Shown: positions 1 to 4,243 of the stretch, piece after piece
How the letters are laid out: every line of letters begins with the position of its first letter
Numbering within the stretch: the first letter of the stretch is position 1
Assembly: GCA_003168295.1 (NCBI GenBank)
Contig: PMST01000302.1
Location: forward strand, 1 to 5,824
Source: Actinomycetota bacterium
Lineage (GTDB): Bacteria > Actinomycetota > Actinomycetes > Streptosporangiales > Streptosporangiaceae
Reading direction: 5' to 3'
Length of the DNA: 5,824 nt
The notes under the pieces: generated by a model
Seen by the model: only the letters and a program-made list of their open reading frames with translations
Databases searched by the model: none
What the model was told of the DNA's origin: nothing
Program-made: the position numbers and the translations under genes

Positions 1-22
1 CATAGTACTTAGATGTACTATG
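1..22. promoter_or_regulatory. Perfect 8-bp inverted repeat, operator-like
   Basis: CATAGTAC at 1-8 is the exact reverse complement of GTACTATG at 15-22, with a 6-bp AT-rich spacer (TTAGAT). Such an AT-rich dyad stands out in this GC-rich window and does not look like a transcription terminator because no T-run follows. Its size and TAGTAC/GTACTA half-sites resemble operators of PadR or GntR/YtrA-type repressors, which usually sit over the promoter of their own operon. That family link is inference from general resemblance. No gene start lies close on the right, so the regulated gene is probably to the left, outside the window. The TACTAT within it could serve as a -10 element. Confidence 0.5.
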
Positions 23-242
23 CCATCGGTCGCGCGTAGCGGCAATGCGCAGCTGCTTTTCTGCTGGCTTGCTGGCCGACGGTCCTGCACTTCGGCCAGC
101 GGTTAGAACTGCATCGTCGCTTCGATGACAAGCCGGCGGCCAGGGCGGATTTGTTCACACTCGGCATGTGGCACTGGGATGCGTCAAGTTCGCACAGCAG
201 CCGCACGGGTGCTGGACGTGCAGGATGCGGGGTCTCACAGTC
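23..242. other. Stretch without a recognisable gene
   Basis: No ORF here resembles a known protein. A plus-strand frame is open from about 40 to 378 but overlaps the GNAT remnant antiparallel to it, has no convincing start and matches no family I recognise. A 62-codon minus-strand ORF (18-206) has cysteine- and serine-rich composition typical of a non-coding frame. On the minus strand I looked for the missing C-terminal part of the GNAT remnant and did not find it. The base composition is a little less GC-rich than in the neighbouring genes, consistent with intergenic or decayed DNA. Confidence 0.4.
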
Positions 243-500
243 TTACCCGCACCTGCTAGTACATGAATTCGGGATACCGGATTGGACAGTCCAGATGCCG
301 GCCTCCTCGGTGGGGGCGATCAGGGCGCTGAGCGGCATGTGCCCGATGCCCCTGTGGTTGGCGTCGCGGTCTACGTAGACCGAATGCTCGACGACTGAGT
401 TCGTCGGGGTCAGGGTTCGGTGGCAACTGTATGCCGGCACAGCCGCAGCGTTCACCTGTGTTCCGGGCCGGACCTGGGCCTGGCCGGTGGCCGTCGCCAT
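243..500 (-). pseudogene. GNAT acetyltransferase remnant (phosphinothricin/arsinothricin type)
   Basis: This 85-codon frame carries two pieces of a GNAT N-acetyltransferase that normally has about 160-180 residues. Residues about 10-28 (VRPGTQVNAAAVPAY and following) resemble the first strand and helix of PAT-like enzymes (pattern V/I-R-x-A-T-x-x-D-x-x-A-V-x-x-I-Y-N-H). Residues about 37-76 (VEHSVYV, then HRGIG, then AGIWTVQSGI) match the fourth strand, the acetyl-CoA pyrophosphate loop and the fifth strand. About 60 residues between them, which carry the third strand and substrate contacts, are missing. After SGI the expected FPEN-type continuation is lost and a stop follows. The loop is also altered: the first position of the R/Q-x-x-G-x-G motif reads N. 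Intact relatives acetylate phosphinothricin-like amino acids, and ArsN1 proteins acetylate arsinothricin. The nearby ArsI and ArsC remnants make an ArsN origin plausible but unproven. The C-terminal match is stronger than the N-terminal one. Confidence 0.65.
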
Positions 501-595
501 CGCAATGGGCCGCGAGGAACACAGTCCGGCCGCCGTCGCCGGTCACCTGCACGCCCCCCGGCGGTCGGTCCCGTCAGGGCATCTACGAGCTTCAT
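452..595 (-). CDS. Short ORF overlapping the end of the AraC gene, doubtful
   Basis: A 47-codon ORF starts with an ATG whose last two bases lie in the AraC gene's TGA (ATGA overlap), the usual sign of translational coupling. It begins MKLVDALTGP and then becomes arginine- and proline-rich, ending at a TGA at 454-452. I do not recognise it. The plausible first ten residues followed by a biased composition suggest the start of a former gene that has gone out of frame. Another frame here starts at the GTG at 552 and reads VTGDGGRTVFLAAH, which could be its displaced continuation. The 3' end overlaps the start of the GNAT remnant. It may be only chance, so it is recorded as a possible degraded gene. 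Confidence 0.25.
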   Translation of the reverse strand: MKLVDALTGPTAGGRAGDRRRRPDCVPRGPLRWRRPPARPRSGPEHR

Positions 596-1374
596 GTCCT
601 GGCGTCAGCTCGCTGCCGGGCCAGGGTGGCCGGGGTCAGGCCCGAAAGGGCACGGCATTCCCGGGTCAGGTGCGCCTGGTCGGCGTAGCCGGCCTGGGCC
701 GCGAGAGCGGCCAGGTCGTGTGCGGCCTGGCCGGCCGGCAGGCCGGCGTCGATCCGGGAGACGAACCGGCGGAAACGCAGCACCCGCTGCAGGGTCTTTG
801 GCCCATAGCCGACGGCCGCGTGGCAGCGGCGGCGCAGTTGCCGCATGCTCAGCCCGATTTCTGCCGCGACGTCTTCGGCACGCGCCCGCGGGTCGGCCAG
901 CAGGACCGCGGCCTGGGTGGCGGCCGGGTCAGGGTCGCCGTCGGCGACGAGGGCGGCGGCCAGTTCCAGCGCGCGGATCGCGGCGGTAGCCGGGTCCAGC
1001 GTTCCTGGCAGCCGCCGTGAGTCGCGGCGGTGCAGGTCCTCCAGGTCGACGCGCTGGTCGCGGAGCGCGCTCAGCGGGACGCCGAGCGCCGGGCCGCCCG
1101 CCTCGGGCCGGAAACGGACGCCGAGGACGACCGTTCCCGTCTTCATCACGGCGCTGGCCGGTCCGGTGTCCGGGCCGGCCACGAACGCTCCCCGGCCCTG
1201 CTCCCAGATCAGGTCGCTGCACGCGTCGGGCAGCACCAGGGCGACCCGGTCTCGGCCGGTGTCCGGGGTGACCTGGGCCCACACGCACGCGATGGCGTGC
1301 CGCAGGCCGGACGGGGCCGGCCATTCCGTATAGCCGGGCGGCAGGTCACGTACGCGGACAGGCTGGTAGGCCAT
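592..1374 (-). CDS. AraC-family transcriptional regulator, DUF6597-like N-terminus
   Basis: A 260-residue cytoplasmic DNA-binding regulator. Residues about 10-110 have the look of the DUF6597 ligand-binding or effector domain of many actinobacterial AraC proteins (VLPDACSDLIW at 47-57, FVAGPDTG at 64-71, GVRFRPEAGG at 85-94). Residues about 165-255 form the paired helix-turn-helix AraC domain: first helix-turn-helix EDVAAEIGLSMRQLRRRCHA around 167-186, the GYGPKTLQRVLRFRR linker helix at 189-203, and the second unit LAALAAQAGYADQAHLTREC at 221-240, followed by the conserved LSGLTPATL. Length is normal for the family. The ATG at 1374 is the first good start; no clear ribosome-binding site precedes it. 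It is divergent from the toroid-protein gene 70 bp away, so it may control that gene or itself, but the effector is unknown. A short ORF overlaps its stop codon. Confidence 0.88.
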   Translation of the reverse strand: MAYQPVRVRDLPPGYTEWPAPSGLRHAIACVWAQVTPDTGRDRVALVLPDACSDLIWEQGRGAFVAGPDTGPASAVMKTGTVVLGVRFRPEAGGPALGVPLSALRDQRVDLEDLHRRDSRRLPGTLDPATAAIRALELAAALVADGDPDPAATQAAVLLADPRARAEDVAAEIGLSMRQLRRRCHAAVGYGPKTLQRVLRFRRFVSRIDAGLPAGQAAHDLAALAAQAGYADQAHLTRECRALSGLTPATLARQRADART

Positions 1375-1444
1375 CCAGTCAGGATGCCACGGCGGTGGCC
1401 GTTTCGTTCAATACGGGACGGCCCGCCCGTGCTGTGATGGCCTG
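1375..1444. promoter_or_regulatory. Divergent intergenic region with small dyad
   Basis: These 70 bp separate the AraC gene (minus) from the toroid-protein gene (plus) and must hold both promoters. A 5-bp inverted repeat with a 4-bp loop (GCCAC at 1386-1390, GTGGC at 1395-1399) is a candidate operator. On the minus strand TTGAAC (1411-1406) and CATCCT (1386-1381) are 19 bp apart, a possible weak promoter for the regulator. On the plus strand TGTGAT (1433-1438) ends 6 bp before the ATG, the position expected of a -10 element for a leaderless transcript. All three are weak matches read by eye. Confidence 0.3.
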
Positions 1445-2344
1445 ATGAACGCTCCTGACTTTGATGCCGCGGCCACCTTCATCGCCGCGAACGCGAGGGT
1501 CCTCGACCGGCGCCGGTTCCAGCGGCTGTTCGACGACGGCGTCGCCCAGCCGGTGCGGGACGCGGTGGCCGCCTACCGCAACGACGACGGCGGGTTCGGG
1601 CACGCCCTCGAGCCCGACTGCCGCGCCGCCGGCAGCCAGCCGCTGGCCGTCGAGATGGCGTTTCGGATCATGGACGAGGCTGACGCGTGGGACGACGCCC
1701 TGGTCCGGGGTGCGTGTGACTGGCTGGAGGCGGTCGCCCCGGCCGGGGGCGGGGCGGCCTTCGTGGAAACGGCGCTGTCCGGCTGGCCGCACGCGCCATG
1801 GTGGCAGCCCGAGGATGGCCATCCGGCTTCGGTAACCGCCACCGGCCTGATCGCGGGCAGGCTGCACGCCCGGGACGTCCGCCATCCCTGGCTCGACCGG
1901 GCCACCGAGGTGATGTGGACCAGGATCGACCGCCTCGCCAGATCCGGCGGCGGCGAGCTACCCGACGGCCCGGGCGGCGGCTACGAGATGTTCGGTGTGC
2001 TCGGCTTCCTGCAGCACGTGCCCGACCGGGACCGGGCGAGGGAGGCGTTCGGCCGGGTCGGCCCGCTGATCCTCGACCGGCATATGGTGGCCCTCGATCC
2101 GGGGACACCCGGCGAGGTGCATTTCCCGCTGGACTTCGCGCCCGAGCCGGATTCGCTGGCCCGCGAGCTGTTCGACGAGGCGACCATTAAGGGGCACCTG
2201 GACCACCTGGCCCAGGCCCAGCGCGAGGACGGCGGCTGGATGTTCAACTGGCTGGCCTGGTCGCCGGCCGCGGAACGGGACTGGCGCGGCTTCCTCACCG
2301 TTGATGCGCTGCGCGTCCTGCGCGCCAACGGCCGCTGGGGATAG
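1445..2344 (+). CDS. Squalene-cyclase/prenyltransferase-like alpha/alpha toroid protein, function unknown
   Basis: A 299-residue soluble protein with no signal peptide or membrane segment. Two regions resemble QW repeats of the terpene-cyclase/protein-prenyltransferase fold: residues about 43-57 (AYRNDDGGFGHALEP) and 255-268 (LAQAQREDGGWMFN), the second fitting the Q-x(n)-G-x-W pattern. The middle (WPHAPWWQPE at 114-123, GGGYEMFGVLGF at 177-188) is helical and tryptophan- and glycine-rich, as in this fold. It is about half the length of a squalene-hopene cyclase (about 600 residues), and I see no DxDD protonation motif, so cyclase activity is not supported. Such short proteins are usually annotated as hypothetical or prenyltransferase-like. 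The start is an ATG without a Shine-Dalgarno sequence, perhaps leaderless. It is divergent from the AraC gene, which is its most likely regulator. Codon use is typical of an intact high-GC gene. Confidence 0.85.
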   Translation: MNAPDFDAAATFIAANARVLDRRRFQRLFDDGVAQPVRDAVAAYRNDDGGFGHALEPDCRAAGSQPLAVEMAFRIMDEADAWDDALVRGACDWLEAVAPAGGGAAFVETALSGWPHAPWWQPEDGHPASVTATGLIAGRLHARDVRHPWLDRATEVMWTRIDRLARSGGGELPDGPGGGYEMFGVLGFLQHVPDRDRAREAFGRVGPLILDRHMVALDPGTPGEVHFPLDFAPEPDSLARELFDEATIKGHLDHLAQAQREDGGWMFNWLAWSPAAERDWRGFLTVDALRVLRANGRWG

Positions 2345-2400
2345 CGGGTATTGACCCGTCGGGCCAGGGCTTGGTGGGTTGGGGTATGGCTGAGCCGACG

Positions 2401-2493
2401 GTGTTAGCCGGGCGTGCCCAGATCGGCGCCGAGCTGTACATCAGCCCGAAGACCGCCAGCGTGCACGTCACCAGCATCCTGCACGCTTTCGGC
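2401..2493 (+). pseudogene. LuxR-type helix-turn-helix fragment
   Basis: In the frame starting at 2371, residues 11-41 read VLAGRAQIGAELYISPKTASV and continue HVTSILHAFG. This matches the central part of the LuxR/GerE DNA-binding domain, whose usual form is N-x-x-I-A/G-x-x-L-x-I-S-x-K-T-V/A-x-x-H-V-x-x-I-L-x-K-L-G. The domain's N-terminal L-T-x-R-E-x-E-V-L part is missing, the usual N before IG is replaced by RAQ, and the K-L-G end reads AFG. There is no receiver, ATPase or sensor domain upstream, since the toroid-protein gene ends at 2344. It is a fragment of about 30 residues fused in frame to the ArsI remnant. It cannot be a working LuxR regulator by itself. Confidence 0.7.
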
Positions 2494-2823
2494 CGGGTTT
2501 GGCATGGTCCGAGCCTGAACCACCTCGGGGTGGAAGTCGCGGACACCGGCGCGGTCGACGCCGACCAGGTCCGGCTGGCCGAGGCGGGTCTGGCCTTTTT
2601 CGAGGAGCGGGACACGACCTGCTGCTACGCCCGGCAGGATAAGTTCTGGGTGAAGGGCGCCCCCAGCGAGGAGCGGTGGGAGATCTACAGGGTGCTGGAA
2701 GACAGCGCGACGTTCTGGGGCCAGTACGGCGGCCAGAGCCGGGATGGGGCCGAAGCCGCTCTGGGCACCGCGCCCGGCGGTCAGGCTGCGGCGTCGGCCG
2801 GGCAGGGATCGCCGTGCTGCGGC

Positions 2824-2846
2824 GGCCGGCAGGCCGGCAGGCCGGC
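2824..2846 (+). repeat. 8-bp tandem repeat GGCCGGCA, about 2.9 copies
   Basis: The unit GGCCGGCA occurs at 2824-2831 and 2832-2839, followed by GGCCGGC at 2840-2846. Each unit is itself nearly palindromic, so the tract can form slipped hairpins. It lies in the 3' tail of the ArsI remnant, and its 8-bp period means that copy changes shift the reading frame. The same unit appears about twice at 733-747 inside the intact AraC gene, so it may simply reflect GC-rich composition. Confidence 0.6.
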
Positions 2847-2926
2847 GGGGCAGATGATGCGTCCGCCGGTGTCTGCTGCGCGTGACCGGACCCATCGCTG
2901 TGGGGACGGCTGATGGCCGAGTTGGG

Positions 2927-3402
2927 ATGACTGATATCCCCGAGGTGCTACCCATAACGCGGGCCGCTCCCAGCTGGCCGCCGCGATACTGGATCAGCAG
3001 GCGGCCGGGCAGGTCCGGGTGACCTCGGCCGGCTCCCAGGCCGCTAGCGAGCTCAACCCCGCCCTCGTCCCGGCCGTGGCCGAGATCGGCCTGGACATCT
3101 CCGCGCAGTTCCCCACGCCGCAGACGGCCGGGAAGGTGCAGGCGGCGGACATCGTGATCACCATGGGTTGCGGTGACGCGTGCCCGGTCTGGCCGGGTAA
3201 GCGCTACCCGGACTGGGATCTCCCCGACCCGGCCGGGCTCACCGTGGAGCAGGTCAGGCCGATACGGGATGAGATCGGCGCGCGCCGAACCCGGATCCAC
3301 TACGATAACCGGAACGGTCTTCGCGTCTTCGCGTCTTCGCGTCTTTGCTGCTTGAGTGGCCCCTGTGACCGCTGTGGTGCTGCGTGGGTTCGTACTGCTT
3401 GA
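2927..3402 (+). pseudogene. arsC: Broken arsenate reductase ArsC (LMW-phosphatase type), catalytic Cys lost
   Basis: The ATG at 2927 begins MTDIPEVL, the start expected of a low-molecular-weight-phosphatase-type arsenate reductase. The next residues of the family would be F-V-C-V followed by HNAGRSQ. Here HNAGRSQLAAAIL appears from 2953 in a different frame: only two bases (2951-2952) stand where about twelve are expected. The apparent 10-nt deletion removes the nucleophilic Cys of the C-x5-R loop and breaks the frame. Downstream the match continues: VTSAGSQA from about 3019, DIVITMGCGDACPVWPGKRY near 3151-3210, the DP of the general-acid loop at 3226-3231, and VRPIRDEIGAR to about 3285. After that the sequence departs from the family into an 8-bp repeat and a stop at 3400-3402. 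ArsC reduces arsenate to arsenite for efflux; no efflux gene (ACR3/ArsB) is present. A GTG at 3019 could start a 127-residue ORF, but this would lack the catalytic loop. I regard the gene as dead. Confidence 0.88.
3317..3345 (+). repeat. 8-bp tandem repeat GTCTTCGC, about 3.6 copies
   Basis: GTCTTCGC is repeated exactly at 3317-3324, 3325-3332 and 3333-3340, with a partial GTCTT at 3341-3345. The tract sits just after the last recognisable ArsC residues, so it replaces or disrupts the gene's C-terminal end. It is T-richer than its surroundings. Because 8 is not a multiple of three, gain or loss of a unit changes the frame, which fits non-coding DNA. Confidence 0.85.
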
Positions 3403-3409
3403 CCGCCGC

Positions 3410-4204
3410 CTAGTCGAGAGGCGAATGGAAGTACCAGAGCTGGCCTTCGGGGTCGCGCGCGCCGTATTCGCGTACCCCGTAGGACTGGTCGACGGGTTCC
3501 TTCAGGATCACGGCGCCGGCCTGCACGCTGCGGGCATAGTGCGCGTCGGCGTCGTCGACGGTTATGACTGTCATGCTGGTGACCGCTCCCATGGAGCGGG
3601 GTGACTGGTAGTCCGTCGCCGCCGGGTGCAGCCAGATCGTCTGGTCACCCGCCTGGAGCTCGGCCAGGACCACGCGGCCATCGGCGTCGCGGGTGATCGG
3701 TCCCGGGGCCAGCCCGTAGACGCGGACGATGTACTCGTGCGCCGCGGCCAGGTCGTCGTAGACCAGCAGGCCGGTCACGCTGTGAACGGTGGTGTCAAGC
3801 ATGTTCATCTCCTCGAGAGCCGAGAACAGATTGTCGCTGGCCGGACGGTCCTGCCGGTCAAGTTCATCCGCCATGACGGTCAGGCGGCGGCAGAGCCGAG
3901 CGGCGATAGCGGCCTTATCCCTGGTGTGTTCCAGATGCCGCCGGATCGAGGCGGCCAGCTGCCAGCCGGGTTCCTCGAGCACCGACGCAATTTGCTCAAG
4001 CGGAAAGCCGAGGCCGCGCAGCAGCCGGATCCGGTACAGCCGGGCCACGTCGTCCGCCGTGTAGAGCCGGTGTCCTGCCGTGGTCCGCATCGACGGGCTC
4101 AGCAGGCCGACGTGGTCGTAGTGATGCAGCGCCCTGACCGTCAGGCCGGTGGCCTTGGCCAGGGAGCCGACCTTCCAGGCCTGCTCGTTTCCGCTAGCGT
4201 CCAT
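3410..4204 (-). CDS. MerR-family regulator with C-terminal VOC (glyoxalase-like) domain
   Basis: A 264-residue cytoplasmic transcription factor. Counting from the ATG at 4204, residues about 10-77 are the MerR winged helix-turn-helix: WKVGSLAKATGLTVRALHHY with the following DHVGLL, then GHRLYTADDVARLYRI and LRGLGFPLEQI. A coiled-coil dimerisation helix with many charged residues follows (about 85-120). Residues about 140-262 form a VOC domain (VTGLLVYDDLAAAHEY, then TSMTVITVDDADAHYA, then GVREYGARDPEGQLWYF near the end). The place of the usual C-terminal metal ligand appears to be taken by an aromatic residue, so ligand or drug binding is likelier than enzyme activity. MerR proteins twist promoter DNA to activate transcription on binding their effector. 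An in-frame GTG at 4213 overlaps the predicted -10 element, so the ATG is preferred; the transcript would then be leaderless. The gene follows the helicase stop by about 40 bp and ends 7 bp from the convergent arsC remnant. Effector and targets other than itself are unknown. Confidence 0.93.
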   Translation of the reverse strand: MDASGNEQAWKVGSLAKATGLTVRALHHYDHVGLLSPSMRTTAGHRLYTADDVARLYRIRLLRGLGFPLEQIASVLEEPGWQLAASIRRHLEHTRDKAAIAARLCRRLTVMADELDRQDRPASDNLFSALEEMNMLDTTVHSVTGLLVYDDLAAAHEYIVRVYGLAPGPITRDADGRVVLAELQAGDQTIWLHPAATDYQSPRSMGAVTSMTVITVDDADAHYARSVQAGAVILKEPVDQSYGVREYGARDPEGQLWYFHSPLD

Positions 4205-4242
4205 GATCCGCACGCTAGACCCTGACGTCGCGTCAGGAGCAA
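4205..4242 (-). promoter_or_regulatory. MerR-type promoter with 19-bp spacer and dyad operator
   Basis: On the minus strand a -35 TTGCTC (4242-4237) and a -10 TAGCGT (4217-4212) are separated by 19 bp (4236-4218). A perfect 7-bp inverted repeat, CCTGACG (4221-4227) and CGTCAGG (4231-4237) around a 3-bp centre, fills the spacer. An over-long 19-bp spacer with an operator inside it is the established signature of MerR-controlled promoters. The expected transcription start, 7 bases beyond the -10, is 4205 or 4204, on the ATG of the regulator, so the mRNA is probably leaderless. The arrangement suggests autoregulation. The promoter starts just after the helicase stop codon at 4246-4244. Confidence 0.75.
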
Positions 4243-4243
4243 G

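Larger units (their letters stand above)
2371..2913 (+). pseudogene. arsI: ArsI/CadI-family enzyme remnant, N-terminus replaced by LuxR fragment
   Basis: The 180-codon frame (TTG at 2371, or ATG at 2386) holds the C-terminal part of an ArsI/CadI-type VOC dioxygenase from residue about 46. Visible are PSLNHLGVEV (47-56) with a metal-ligand His51, TTCCYARQDKFWV (82-94) with the arsenic-binding cysteine pair 84-85, and ERWEIYRVL (101-109) with the C-terminal metal ligand Glu104. ArsI cleaves the carbon-arsenic bond of methyl and aromatic arsenicals using Fe(II). The first 45-50 residues of the family, which carry the N-terminal metal-ligand histidine, are absent; a LuxR helix-turn-helix fragment stands in their place. 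A Cys-Cys pair at 149-150 resembles the cysteine-containing tail common in this family, after which the frame enters GC-rich repeats. Two of three metal ligands remain, so C-As lyase activity is unlikely. A relic binding role cannot be excluded. A broken arsC follows 13 bp downstream, as in arsenic operons. Confidence 0.75.

Noticed and set aside
733..747. GGCCGGCA tandem inside the AraC gene as a mobile repeat shared with 2824-2846
   Set aside because: It is explained by ordinary Ala/Gly/Pro codons of the regulator (AGLPAGQAA); two short GC-rich copies do not show a repeat family.
420..1437. Several long plus-strand ORFs antisense to the AraC gene (420-989, 487-1020, 845-1333, 1030-1437)
   Set aside because: They are arginine-, proline- and glycine-rich, have no recognisable domain, and lie opposite a gene with clear AraC motifs. 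High GC produces such open shadow frames.
2345..2358. CGGGT-ATTG-ACCCG hairpin after the toroid-protein stop as a terminator
   Set aside because: The stem is only 5 bp (6 with a G-U pair) and no T-run follows, so it is too weak to call.
2404..3300. 298-codon minus-strand ORF across the ars remnants
   Set aside because: It has no family motif, and the opposite strand carries unmistakable ArsI and ArsC motifs. It stays open only because stop codons are rare at this GC content.
3019..3402. GTG-started 127-residue ORF as a complete arsenate reductase
   Set aside because: It begins after the C-x5-R phosphate-binding loop, so it lacks the active site; the HNAGR residues lie upstream in the same frame without a start codon.
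4205..4213. GTG at 4213 as the merR start
   Set aside because: It overlaps the predicted -10 TAGCGT. The ATG at 4204 fits both the promoter position and the normal MerR N-terminus.
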